A DNA stretch of 64,000 nt from Micromonospora carbonacea (GTDB lineage Bacteria > Actinomycetota > Actinomycetes > Mycobacteriales > Micromonosporaceae): the NCBI RefSeq assembly GCF_014205165.1, contig NZ_JACHMZ010000001.1:682001-746000 (forward strand), in the 5' to 3' direction. A program made the position numbers and the translations under genes. This document shows, piece after piece, positions 43,877 to 51,856 of this stretch. Each line of letters starts with the position of its first letter. Positions within the stretch are counted from its first letter, which is position 1. The notes beneath the pieces were generated by a model that did no database searches, had not been told where the DNA came from, and saw nothing but the letters and a program-made list of their open reading frames with translations.

Positions 43877-45151
43877 ATGCGCACCGTCCTGGGTCGCCCC
43901 GACTTCCGCCTGCTGTTCGGTGCGCTCCTGGCCAGCATGGCCGCCGAGTCGATCCTGCTGCTCGCCCTCGCGATCTGGGTCAAGGATCTGACCGGCTCCG
44001 ACGGGCTGGCCGGCGCGACCATCTTCGCGATCATCGCGCCGATGATGCTCGCGCCGCTGGTCGGCTGGGTCGTCGACCGGTACCCCCGGCGGCCCTTCTT
44101 CGTCGCCGCGAACCTCGCCACCGCCGCCCTGCTCACCCCGCTGTTCGCGGTCTCCCGCCCCGGCGACATCTGGATCATCTACGTGGTGGCGGGCCTCTAC
44201 GGGCTGTCGTACCTGACGCTGAGCGCGGCCCTGGCCGGGCTGATCCGGCAACTCGTCCCGGTCGAGCTGCTGGCCGACGCCAACGGCGTGCTGCAGACCG
44301 TGCGACAGGGACTGCGGCTCGCCGGCCCGCTCGCCGGGGCCGCGCTCTACGCCGCCGTCGGCGGCTGGCTGCTGGCCGGGCTGGCGATGGCCGGCTTCGT
44401 CACGGCCGCCGCCGTGGTCACCCTGCTACGCGCCCCCGAGGACACGCCCGCCGACGGCGGGTCGCGCTGGACGGCCGAGCTGGGCGCCGGGCTGCGGCAC
44501 CTGGTCGGCGAGCCGGCGCTGCGCCGGGCCCTGCTCGGCTACGGCCTCGGCTCGCTGGTGATGGGCTTCACCGAGTCGCTGATCTTCGCGTACGTCGATC
44601 AAGGCCTGCGCCGCGACGCCACGTTCGTCGGCGTGCTGGTCACCGTGCAGGGCCTCGGCGGCCTGGTCGGCGGCCTCTTCTCCGCCGCCCTGGTGCGCCG
44701 CGCCGGTGAGGTCGGCGCGCTGGCCGTCGGGGTGACCCTGTTCGGTCCCGCCGCCCTCGCCCTGGCCTACCCGGCCCTCTGGCTGGGGTTCGCGGCGCTG
44801 CTGCTGGCCGGGCTCTCGCTCCCGCTGATCACCGTGGGCCTCAACACGCTGATCCAGCGCCGCACCCCGGCGGGCCTGCTGGGCCGGGTGGTCGCGGCGG
44901 CGGAGGCGCTGGTCAGCGGCCCGCAGGCGGTCTCCATCGGGGCCGGTGCGCTGCTCGTCGGCGTGCTCGACTTCCGGCTGCTGTTCGTGCTCGTCGGCGT
45001 GGTCACCACCGGGGCCGGCGTCTTCCTGTGGCGGGGCCGCCGGCTCTCCGCGCCGCCCGCGCCCAGCGTGCCTCGCATCCCGCTGCAACGCCGGCCCGCC
45101 CCGGCCGCCGGGTCCGAGGCCGAGCCGCAGGTGGCGCGCCCCGCCCGCTGA
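43877..45151 (+). CDS. MFS transporter
   Basis: A 424-residue major facilitator protein with about 12 transmembrane segments. The motif GWVVDRYPRRPFFVAANL (loop 2-3) is the MFS signature; the second half begins near residue 210. A cytoplasmic Pro/Arg-rich C-tail follows. Substrate unknown; likely an exporter of a small molecule. It is divergent from the XRE gene. Start at the ATG at 43877. Confidence 0.9.
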   Translation: MRTVLGRPDFRLLFGALLASMAAESILLLALAIWVKDLTGSDGLAGATIFAIIAPMMLAPLVGWVVDRYPRRPFFVAANLATAALLTPLFAVSRPGDIWIIYVVAGLYGLSYLTLSAALAGLIRQLVPVELLADANGVLQTVRQGLRLAGPLAGAALYAAVGGWLLAGLAMAGFVTAAAVVTLLRAPEDTPADGGSRWTAELGAGLRHLVGEPALRRALLGYGLGSLVMGFTESLIFAYVDQGLRRDATFVGVLVTVQGLGGLVGGLFSAALVRRAGEVGALAVGVTLFGPAALALAYPALWLGFAALLLAGLSLPLITVGLNTLIQRRTPAGLLGRVVAAAEALVSGPQAVSIGAGALLVGVLDFRLLFVLVGVVTTGAGVFLWRGRRLSAPPAPSVPRIPLQRRPAPAAGSEAEPQVARPAR

Positions 45152-45156
45152 CGCGC

Positions 45157-45193
45157 GGAGGTGGCCGCCCCCGGCCTGGGCGCGGCCACCTCC
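45157..45193. terminator. Hairpin between MFS and mycoredoxin genes
   Basis: 12-bp perfect arms (GGAGGTGGCCGC / GCGGCCACCTCC), 13-nt loop, between convergent genes. Confidence 0.6.
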
Positions 45194-45212
45194 GGACGGG
45201 CGCGGGGCCCGG

Positions 45213-45455
45213 TCAGCCGGGCAGGCCGGCGAGGTGCTGCTTGACCTGGGTGATCGACGGGTTGGTGAGCGCGCTGCCGTCGGCGAAGCGCAGCGTCGGG
45301 ACCGTCTGGTTGCCGCCGTTGACGCTCATCACGAACTCGGCCGCCTTCGGGTCCTGCTCGATGTCGACCACCTGGTAGGCGATGCCCTCCCGGTCGAGCT
45401 GCGACTTGAGCCGGTGGCAGTAGCCGCACCACGGGGTCGAGTACATCGTCAACAT
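45213..45455 (-). CDS. mrx1: Mycoredoxin (Mrx1-type)
   Basis: An 80-residue glutaredoxin-fold protein with CGYC active site (Cys10, Cys13) after MLTMYSTPW and the conserved NQTVPTLRFADGS segment. Mycoredoxins reduce mycothiol-protein mixed disulfides, linking it to mshB here. The ATG at 45455 has GGAGG at 6-8 nt spacing; a TTG 15 nt upstream is less likely. Divergent from uvrD2. Confidence 0.93.
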   Translation of the reverse strand: MLTMYSTPWCGYCHRLKSQLDREGIAYQVVDIEQDPKAAEFVMSVNGGNQTVPTLRFADGSALTNPSITQVKQHLAGLPG

Positions 45456-45543
45456 GATCGCGTCCTCCAAGGTCCGTTCCGCCCGTCCGGTCAGGCCAGG
45501 CTAACCGCTGCAACATCCGGGGGAGCTGAGATGATTCCTCGCT

Positions 45544-47706
45544 GTGGGGGTTCACTCAGGCTCGGAACGGGTGCTCGCCGGGCTGGACCCGGAGCAGCGC
45601 GCCGCGGTGACCGCCCCGGCCGGCCCGGTCTGCGTCCTGGCCGGCGCCGGCACCGGCAAGACCCGCGCGGTCACCTCCCGCATCGCCCACCGCGCCCTGA
45701 CCGGCGAGGTCTCCGGGCGGCACGTGCTCGCGGTGACCTTCACCGCCCGCGCCGCCGCCGAGCTGCGGGCCCGGCTCACCGCGCTCGGGGTCGGCGGGGT
45801 GCAGGCGCGCACGTTCCACGCCGCCGCGCTGCGGCAGGTGCGCTACTTCGCGCCCCGCCTGCTCGCCGGGCGGGCCATGCCGGAGCTGCTGGACAGCAAG
45901 GCGCGGATCGTCACGCTCGCCGCCGCCCGGGTCGGCCTGCGTGCCGACCGGGCCGCCGCCCGGGACCTGGCCGGCGAGATCGAGTGGGCCAAGTCGTCCC
46001 TCGTGGAGCCGGGGGAGTACGTGGCCGCCGCCGCCAAGGCCCTGCGCGACACCCCGCACGAGCCGGCGAAGGTGGCCGAGGTCTTCGTCGCGTACGAGCA
46101 GCTCAAGCGGGCCAACGGCGTCATCGACTTCGAGGACATGCTGCGCGCCGCGGTCTGGGGCATCGAGGAGCACCCCGACGTCGCCGAGCAGGTCCGGGGG
46201 CAGTACCGGCACTTCGTGGTCGACGAGTACCAGGACGTCAACCCGTTGCAGCAGCGGCTGCTGGAGGCGTGGCTCGGCGGCCGGGACGACCTGACCGTGG
46301 TCGGCGACGCCAGCCAGACCATCTACTCGTTCACCGGGGCGACCTCGGCCTACCTGGTCGACTTCCCCCGCCGCCACCGCGGGGCGACCGTGGTCCGGCT
46401 GGTCCGCGACTACCGCTCCACCCCGCAGGTGGTCGGCCTGGCCAACGCGGTGATCTCCCAGGCCCGGGGCACCGAGGCACGGCTGCGGCTGGAGCTGGTC
46501 GGGCAGCGCCCGCCGGGCCCCGAGCCCGAGCTGCGGATCTTCACCGACGAGCCGGCGGAGGCCGCCGCCGTGGCGACCCGCTGCAAGGCCCTGGTCGACG
46601 CCGGCACCCCGGCCCGGGAGATCGCCGTGCTGTTCCGCACCAACGCCCAGTCCGAGGCGTACGAGAAGGCACTCACCGAGGCCGAGGTGCCGTACGTGGT
46701 GCAGGGCGCCGAGCGGTTCTTCGAGCGGGCCGAGGTGCGGCAGGCGATGGTGGCGCTGCGGGCCGCCACTCGCTCGATCCCCGGCGAGACCCCGCTGCGC
46801 GACGCCGTGGTGGAGGGGCTCGCCGCCGTCGGCTGGGCCCCCGACGCCGCCCCGGCCGGCGGCGCGGCCCGGGAACGCTGGGAGGCGCTCGCGGCCCTGG
46901 TGCAGCTCGCCGAGGAGCACGCGGCCAGCCCGCCCGTGCTGCCGATCGGCGAGGCCGCCGCCGTGCAGCGCCTCGTGACGCTGGCCGACTTCAACGATGA
47001 GCTGGCCCGCCGCGCCGCCGCGCAGCACGTGCCGACCGTCGAGGGGGTGACCCTGGCGTCCCTGCACTCCGCCAAGGGCCTGGAGTGGGACGCCGTCTTC
47101 CTGGTCGGGCTCTCCGAGGGCACCCTGCCCACCACGTACGCGCGCACCGCCGAGCAGGTCGAGGAGGAACGCCGGCTGCTCTACGTCGGCATCACCCGCG
47201 CCCGGGCGCAGCTCTGGCTGTCGTACGCGGTGGCCCGCTCGCCGGGCGGCCGGGCCCGGCGGCCGTCGCGGTTCCTGCCCCAGCTCGACCGCTCCGGCGG
47301 TCCGACGGAGCGGGCCGGCGCGGCGACGCCCCGGCGGGCCGAGCGTCGCCGCAACCAGGTGGTGTCCTGCCGGATCTGCGGCGCGACGCTGCTCGCCGGC
47401 CCGGACCGCAAGCTCGGCCGCTGCCCGACCTGCCCCTCGGACATCGACGAGGAGCTGTACGAGCGGCTGCGCGACTGGCGGGCCCGGGTGGCCGCCGCGC
47501 AGAAGGTCCCCGCGTACGTGGTCTTCACCGACGCCACCATCACCGCGCTGGCCGAGCGGCGGCCCGGCCGGGCCGAGGAACTGGTCGCGATCGCCGGCAT
47601 CGGCCCCCGCAAGATCGGCCTGTACGGCGAGCCGGTGCTGGCCCTCGTGGCCGGCGCGGCGGTCGACGAAGTCTGCCCCGAGAAAACTTTGAAAATCGAC
47701 CCGTAA
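45544..47706 (+). CDS. uvrD2: ATP-dependent DNA helicase UvrD2
   Basis: A 720-residue SF1A helicase. Walker A is AGAGTGKTRAV, Walker B HFVVDEYQDVNP with QTIYSFTGA, and late motifs LHSAKGLEWDAVF and LYVGITRARAQL. The distinctive C-terminus has a four-cysteine zinc module (CRICGATLLAGPDRKLGRCPTC) followed by an HRDC domain, the UvrD2 hallmark. It unwinds DNA in repair and replication. GTG at 45544. The AT-rich end of this gene doubles as the upstream part of the whiB7 promoter. Confidence 0.95.
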   Translation: MGVHSGSERVLAGLDPEQRAAVTAPAGPVCVLAGAGTGKTRAVTSRIAHRALTGEVSGRHVLAVTFTARAAAELRARLTALGVGGVQARTFHAAALRQVRYFAPRLLAGRAMPELLDSKARIVTLAAARVGLRADRAAARDLAGEIEWAKSSLVEPGEYVAAAAKALRDTPHEPAKVAEVFVAYEQLKRANGVIDFEDMLRAAVWGIEEHPDVAEQVRGQYRHFVVDEYQDVNPLQQRLLEAWLGGRDDLTVVGDASQTIYSFTGATSAYLVDFPRRHRGATVVRLVRDYRSTPQVVGLANAVISQARGTEARLRLELVGQRPPGPEPELRIFTDEPAEAAAVATRCKALVDAGTPAREIAVLFRTNAQSEAYEKALTEAEVPYVVQGAERFFERAEVRQAMVALRAATRSIPGETPLRDAVVEGLAAVGWAPDAAPAGGAARERWEALAALVQLAEEHAASPPVLPIGEAAAVQRLVTLADFNDELARRAAAQHVPTVEGVTLASLHSAKGLEWDAVFLVGLSEGTLPTTYARTAEQVEEERRLLYVGITRARAQLWLSYAVARSPGGRARRPSRFLPQLDRSGGPTERAGAATPRRAERRRNQVVSCRICGATLLAGPDRKLGRCPTCPSDIDEELYERLRDWRARVAAAQKVPAYVVFTDATITALAERRPGRAEELVAIAGIGPRKIGLYGEPVLALVAGAAVDEVCPEKTLKIDP

Positions 47707-47712
47707 ATTCGT

Positions 47713-47742
47713 TTGCCCTCGCCCCGGGGCGAGGAATAGCCT
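47713..47742 (+). promoter_or_regulatory. Candidate whiB7 autoregulated promoter
   Basis: TTGCCC (47713-47718), an 18-nt spacer containing the CTCGCCCC/GGGGCGAG palindrome, and TAGCCT (47737-47742). The 30 nt before the -35 are unusually AT-rich (AAAACTTTGAAAATCG, CGTAAATTCG), as WhiB7-dependent promoters are. Confidence 0.5.
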
Positions 47743-47832
47743 CAGGGCACACCTCGCGAGCAGCGCCATTCCGGCTGCTCACGGGGGTGGAGACCCAGTC
47801 GGCATCGAGGAAACGTCAGGGAGGTGGCACCA

Positions 47833-48087
47833 ATGGAGATCTACACCAACGAGCGTCCGCTGGCGCTGCCCGCTGCCGTCGCTCCGCTGTCGGCTGTCCG
47901 GGTGGTCCCGGCCGCTCGACCGTCGGCTCCGCAGGCGCACCAGGTCCAGGTTCAGGCCGAGCTGAACCTGACGGTCGCGCCGCTCACCGGAGCCGAGGGG
48001 ACCAGTGGCTTCACGGGCATGGACATCGAGGGCGCCAAGCAGGGCACCGATGTCCGCGGCGTTCCACCTCGAGGTAGACCGGTCTGA
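47833..48087 (+). CDS. Leader ORF upstream of whiB7
   Basis: An 84-residue open frame beginning MEIYTNERPLALPAAV, Ala/Val/Pro-rich, ending DVRGVPPRGRPV. The ATG has GGGAGG at good spacing. No family recognised. Its stop codon (48085-48087) lies inside the antiterminator structure, so translation of its end would decide whether the whiB7 terminator forms. It may be a regulatory uORF more than a functional protein. An internal ATG at 48019 would give a 22-residue peptide. Confidence 0.6.
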   Translation: MEIYTNERPLALPAAVAPLSAVRVVPAARPSAPQAHQVQVQAELNLTVAPLTGAEGTSGFTGMDIEGAKQGTDVRGVPPRGRPV

Positions 48088-48155
48088 TCACCAGACCAAC
48101 CGGCTCACCTCGAGGCCGCGGAACCCGCTACCGGGATCCGCGGCCTTAGTTTTTG
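48061..48155 (+). promoter_or_regulatory. whiB7 leader attenuator (antiterminator and terminator)
   Basis: Intrinsic terminator: GGCCGCGGA (48114-48122) pairs with TCCGCGGCC (48137-48145) and is followed by TTAGTTTTT. Alternative antiterminator: GTTCC (48061-48065) and CCTCGAGG (48067-48074) pair with GGAAC (48120-48124) and CCTCGAGG (48108-48115), enclosing a further CCGG and GGTCTG/CAGACC stem. The two structures share 48114-48122, so they exclude each other. The leader ORF stop lies between the antiterminator arms. Confidence 0.75.
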
Positions 48156-48218
48156 CCCCGCCGAAGTACGTCGGCAGTCCGATCCACGAGATCGAAGTGA
48201 GAGAGAGGTGACCGGGAG

Positions 48219-48584
48219 ATGAGTCTGGCGTTGGCCCCCGTCGACCTGAGCGTCGAGCTGGAGGCGAACCTGCCCTGCCGGAAGTTCGACCCCGACCTGT
48301 GGTTCTCCGACCAGCCCGCCGAGCTGGAGTTGGCCAAGTCGCTCTGCGGGGACTGCCCGCTGCGCGTCGAGTGCCTCGCCGGCGCGGTCGAGCGGGCCGA
48401 GCCCTGGGGCGTCTGGGGCGGCGAGATCTTCGAGCGTGGCGCGGTCGTCCCGCGCAAGCGGCCCCGGGGCCGCCCGCGCAAGGAGGACGTCGCGCGCGAC
48501 GCCGCACTGAAGGTCGAGGCCGAGGCGCGCCTGGCGGCCAGTGGGCTGTCCACGTCGCGGCACGCCGTCCGGTTGGCTGCCTGA
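48219..48584 (+). CDS. whiB7: WhiB7 transcriptional regulator (intrinsic antibiotic resistance)
   Basis: A 121-residue Wbl protein. Cys20, Cys43, Cys46 and Cys52 hold the 4Fe-4S cluster, followed by the GVWGG turn (64-68) and a C-terminal AT hook RGRPRK (83-88), which identifies WhiB7. WhiB7 binds the primary sigma factor and AT-rich DNA to turn on ribosome-protection and export genes under antibiotic stress. ATG at 48219 has AGAGAGAGG upstream. A long attenuator leader precedes it. The C-terminal about 30 residues are Ala-rich. Confidence 0.94.
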   Translation: MSLALAPVDLSVELEANLPCRKFDPDLWFSDQPAELELAKSLCGDCPLRVECLAGAVERAEPWGVWGGEIFERGAVVPRKRPRGRPRKEDVARDAALKVEAEARLAASGLSTSRHAVRLAA

Positions 48585-48650
48585 CACACCCGATCCGCAC
48601 CACCCCGCCGGTGTCCACCGGCCCGAGCAAATCAGAGAAGGTCGATACGC

Positions 48651-48839
48651 ATGCTGCACATTCCCCACGGCGCCGTCGAGCTGCAACTACTCCACGAAGC
48701 GTTGTCCCGGGCCCGAATGCCCCGGCCTCAGGCCGGTCGCACCACCACGAGCACTGAGGCAACCCGCACCACCCGAACCGCCCGTACCGTCGCGATGAAC
48801 AGCCGCAACCAGTCGGCACGCGACCTGGGCGTCCACTGA
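48651..48839 (+). CDS. Small hypothetical protein downstream of whiB7
   Basis: A 62-residue protein: MLHIPHGAVELQLLHEALSRARMPRPQ, a Thr/Arg-rich linker, then NSRNQSARDLGVH. The ATG has GAGAAGG about 11 nt upstream. I recall similar short proteins in actinomycetes but cannot name the family. It ends just before a very strong hairpin, so it probably shares the whiB7 transcript. Confidence 0.5.
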   Translation: MLHIPHGAVELQLLHEALSRARMPRPQAGRTTTSTEATRTTRTARTVAMNSRNQSARDLGVH

Positions 48840-48855
48840 CCGATCACCACACCCG

Positions 48856-48892
48856 CGCGGGGCGGGTCGGCCGCCGGCCGACCCGCCCCGCG
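48856..48892. terminator. Very strong bidirectional hairpin
   Basis: 17-bp perfect stem built on GCGGGGCGGGTCGGCC and its complement with a 3-nt loop. It separates the whiB7 unit from the convergent ABC1 kinase gene. Confidence 0.7.
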
Positions 48893-49000
48893 TCGTCGTA
48901 CCGGGGTACCGCTAGCGACCCGCCCGTCGCCCCTCGTCAGGTGGCGCCTGCCGCCCGGCGCGGCGCAGTCCGTCGCCCCGACGCGGCCCGTGGCCCCGGA

Positions 49001-50332
49001 TCAGCCGACCGGGGCGAAGCCCGGCAGCCAGCGCTCCAGGATCGACCGGTACGGCGCCTTCGCCTCCAGCTGGCACAGCACCCCGATCGAGCCGAGCGTC
49101 ACCCGGTGGATCAGCAGGTACGACGGCGGCAGGTTGAGCTGCCGACTGAGCTGGTACGCGGGCGAGCGCGGGCTGGCCAGCCGGGTCGCCTCGGCCCGCA
49201 GCCAGGCCCGGGTGAACCGGAACTCCTCCTCGGCCACCGGATCCAGCATGGGCCGGATGAAGTCGAGCACGGCCTGGGCGTCGATCTGCTCCGTCCGGCT
49301 GACGAAGCCCTCCTCGCGCAGCCCGTCGACCACCGCGTCCGCCTCGCCGCGCAGGGCCAGCCCGGCCAGCCGGCCGATTGGCTCGGGCGTGCCCTCCGGC
49401 ATCCGGGCCACCGCGCCGAAGTCGATGACGCCGAGCCGGCCGTCGGGCAGCAGCCGGAAGTTCCCCGGGTGCGGATCGGCGTGCAGCAGCCCGGCGCGGG
49501 CCGGCGCGGACAGGTGCAGGATCGCCATGAGCCGGCCGGCCTCGTCGCGCTGCTCCTCGCTGCCCGCGCGGATGATCTCGGCGAGCGGGGTGCCCTCGAT
49601 CCACTCGGTGACCAGCACCCGGGGGGTGGCGGTGAGCACCGCCGGAATGAAGATCTCGTCGTCGCCGGCGTACGCGGCGGCGAAGGCGCGCTGGGACTCT
49701 GCCTCCAGCTCGTAGTCCAGCTCCTCGGTGATCCGCTCCCGCAGCTCGACCAGCAGCGGCTTGACGTCCAGCCCCGGCTGGATCGCCCGGAACATGCCGC
49801 CCAGCCGGGAGAGCTGCTTGAGGTCGGCCAGCAGCGCGTCGCCGGCCCCCGGATACTGGATCTTGACGGCGACGTCCCGGTGCGCGCCGTCGTCCGGGTC
49901 CCGCCACACGGCCCGGTGCACCTGGCCGATGCTGGCCGCGGCGGCCGGGGTGTCGTCGAAGGAGACGAAGCGCTCCCGCCAGGCCGGGCCGAGCTGCTCG
50001 GCGAGCACCCGGTGCACGGTGGCCGCCGGCAGCGGCGGGGCGGCCTCCTGAAGCTTCGTGAGGGCCTGCCGGTAGGGGGCGGCGATCTCCTCGGGCAGGG
50101 CCGCCTCGAAGACCGACAGCGCCTGGCCGAACTTCATCGCCCCGCCCTTGAGCTGGCCCAGCACGCTGAACAGCTGCTCGGCGGTGCGCTGCTGGATCTC
50201 GGCGGAGATCACGTCGGACGCCAACCCGGTGACGCGCTTGCCCATGCCGAGGACGGTCCGGCCGGCGAAGCCGAGCGGCAGAGCGGCGAGCTTGGCGGTC
50301 CGGGACACGGCCCGGCGCGGGATGTCGGTCAC
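49001..50332 (-). CDS. ABC1/UbiB (AarF) family atypical kinase
   Basis: A 443-residue ABC1-type kinase-like protein. Family motifs in order: the KxGQ motif (LKGGAMKFGQALSVF), the Ala-rich loop AAAASIGQVHRAV, VAVKIQYPG, ITEELDYELEAES, LLHADPHPGNF and VIDFGAVARMPE. Members act on quinone or lipid metabolism; which one here is unknown. GTG at 50332. A relative (Rv3197) is next to whiB7 in M. tuberculosis. The region upstream (50345-50590) is repetitive. Confidence 0.93.
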   Translation of the reverse strand: MTDIPRRAVSRTAKLAALPLGFAGRTVLGMGKRVTGLASDVISAEIQQRTAEQLFSVLGQLKGGAMKFGQALSVFEAALPEEIAAPYRQALTKLQEAAPPLPAATVHRVLAEQLGPAWRERFVSFDDTPAAAASIGQVHRAVWRDPDDGAHRDVAVKIQYPGAGDALLADLKQLSRLGGMFRAIQPGLDVKPLLVELRERITEELDYELEAESQRAFAAAYAGDDEIFIPAVLTATPRVLVTEWIEGTPLAEIIRAGSEEQRDEAGRLMAILHLSAPARAGLLHADPHPGNFRLLPDGRLGVIDFGAVARMPEGTPEPIGRLAGLALRGEADAVVDGLREEGFVSRTEQIDAQAVLDFIRPMLDPVAEEEFRFTRAWLRAEATRLASPRSPAYQLSRQLNLPPSYLLIHRVTLGSIGVLCQLEAKAPYRSILERWLPGFAPVG

Positions 50333-50344
50333 CCGGCCATTGTT

Positions 50345-50590
50345 ACCGACTCGGCGGCCCTGCGGCTGCTCCGCTGCCGGGCCGGAGCCGCCCGCCCCCG
50401 GATCGTGGCGGCCCAGCCCTCGTCCCGCCCTCGGATCGTGGCGGCTTCGCCCTCGGCTCGTGGCGGCCCAGCCATCTCCCCGCCCTCGGATCGTGGCGGC
50501 CTCGGCCCCGGCTCGTGGCGGCTTCGCCCTCGGATCGTGGTGGTCCCGGCTCCCCGGGATCGTGGCCGTCCGTGGTGCCGCCGGGGCCCG
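50345..50590. repeat. Irregular short repeat, ATCGTGGCGGC type
   Basis: About eight copies of (A/C)TCGTGG(C/T)(G/C)G, separated by 15-40 nt of variable CCTCGGCCC-type sequence, fill the gap between the ThiF-like gene and the ABC1 kinase gene. No reading frame is convincing here. Confidence 0.7.
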
Positions 50591-50598
50591 CCCCGGGG

Positions 50599-51651
50599 TC
50601 AGTGGCCCGGCCCGGCGCAGCGGCACGACGGGTGGGGCGGCCAGGCCCGCCGGCGCAGCCGGCCCGCCCCGGCGATCTCCACGGCGCAGCCGAGGGTCTC
50701 CGGGGTGCCGCCGTCGAGGTGGGCCAGTGCCTCGGCGGCGGCGTAACCGGCTGCGGCGAGCAGGGTTGCCGTCCCGCCGGCCTGGCCCGGCGCGTCGGTG
50801 GCGAGCTGCGCGGCGAGCGTCGGCCAGCCCGGGTCCCGGTCCGTGCGGTGCAGGTCGACGCAGCGCAGGCAGGGCCCGATCGGCGGACGGACCAGCGGCC
50901 CGACCGTGGGCACCCCCTCGCGGAGGCCGAGCAGCAGGTGCGGTTGACGGCGCTGGGCGAAACCGGCAGCGACGAGGGCCGCCGGCCGGTCGAGGCCGAG
51001 CTGGAGCACGAGCTCGGGCCGACCGCCGCGCAGCGGGCGGGTGACGGTGCCGGGGGCGACCCGGTCCACCGCGTCGCGTAGGGCGGCGGCGAGCGGCCGG
51101 CCCAGGTCGGCGGCGGCGAGGCCCGTGCCGACCAGGTCGGCCGGGCACACCGGCCCGGCCAGGTCCGGGCGCACGTGCCCGACCCCGGCCTGGGCGAGCG
51201 CGACGGCGACCGGCGCGCCGAGCCGCCCGCCACCGGTGACCAGCACCCGCGCGGCCCGCCGTCGCCGCAGCACCTGGGCCGGCGTGCCGGGCAGCGTCGG
51301 AGCGGCGAAGGCCAACGCCCCGGCCTCCGCGCTGAGCCGCCGCCGCGCCGGGCCCGCGAGGTCGCGGGGAAGCAGCGTGTGCGCGGGTACGACCAGCCCG
51401 GCGGCGCACAGCGCGTCGACGAGTCCGCGTGCCTCGTCCCGTGCCACGTCGGCCCCGGCGGCGTGGGCGAGCACGAGGCGTTCGCTGCGGGTGCCGTCGA
51501 GCAGGTCGAGCACCCGCACGGCGCGGGGGTTGGCCACCTCGACGAGGACCGCCCGGCCCGGCTCCAGGCCGAGCTGGAGCGTGTGCCGGTCCCGCCAGAG
51601 GCGGGTCAGGCCGGGCAGCAGGATGGGGCGGGGCAGCGGATCGCGGGTCAT
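50599..51651 (-). CDS. ThiF/E1-like TOMM cyclodehydratase-type protein
   Basis: A 350-residue E1-like protein. The N-terminal part (PILLPGLTRLWRDRHTLQLGLEPGRAVLVEV...LDLLDGTRSE) resembles the leader-peptide-binding domain of thiazole/oxazole-modified microcin enzymes. The Rossmann motif is VLVTGGGRLGAPVAVALAQAGVG. Zn-type cysteines are GPCLRCVDLHRTDRD near the middle and CRC at the C-terminus. The catalytic Arg/Asp pattern of true E1 enzymes (SNLxRQ) is missing. No YcaO or precursor gene is next to it, so it is an orphan. ATG at 51651. Three DnaA boxes lie in its upstream region. Confidence 0.85.
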   Translation of the reverse strand: MTRDPLPRPILLPGLTRLWRDRHTLQLGLEPGRAVLVEVANPRAVRVLDLLDGTRSERLVLAHAAGADVARDEARGLVDALCAAGLVVPAHTLLPRDLAGPARRRLSAEAGALAFAAPTLPGTPAQVLRRRRAARVLVTGGGRLGAPVAVALAQAGVGHVRPDLAGPVCPADLVGTGLAAADLGRPLAAALRDAVDRVAPGTVTRPLRGGRPELVLQLGLDRPAALVAAGFAQRRQPHLLLGLREGVPTVGPLVRPPIGPCLRCVDLHRTDRDPGWPTLAAQLATDAPGQAGGTATLLAAAGYAAAEALAHLDGGTPETLGCAVEIAGAGRLRRRAWPPHPSCRCAGPGH

Positions 51652-51691
51652 GACGACGAATCGTGACCGAGTCCCTGCTTTCCGTCGATCG

Positions 51692-51753
51692 TTGTCCACA
51701 GGTGCGCACCCGCTTACGCAGGGTTGTCCACAGCAAGTCGCGGGTTATCCACA
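51692..51753 (+). promoter_or_regulatory. Cluster of three DnaA boxes
   Basis: TTGTCCACA at 51692-51700, TTGTCCACA at 51724-51732 and TTATCCACA at 51745-51753, all in the same orientation, spaced 32 and 21 nt. They match the actinobacterial and E. coli consensus exactly and lie 41-102 nt upstream of the ThiF-like gene (minus strand). Confidence 0.75.
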
Positions 51754-51805
51754 ACCGGCCGGTAACCATGTCGGGTGACCGACACTCCCGCACCCCGGAA
51801 AGGCG

Positions 51806-51840
51806 ACGGGGGAGGGCGGCCGATGGCCGCCCTCCCCCGT
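51806..51840 (-). terminator. Hairpin downstream of the DUF5679 gene
   Basis: 16-bp perfect arms (ACGGGGGAGGGCGGCC and complement), loop GAT, 17 nt past the stop. Confidence 0.65.
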
Positions 51841-51856
51841 GCCGGACCCGGACGGG

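Noticed and set aside
47833..48087. Treating the 84-codon ORF as an ordinary enzyme gene
   Set aside because: No domain is visible and its end lies within the whiB7 attenuator; a regulatory ORF fits better, though a protein role is not excluded.
51692..51753. Chromosomal oriC
   Set aside because: Only three DnaA boxes and no dnaA, dnaN or rpmH nearby; actinomycete origins have many more boxes.
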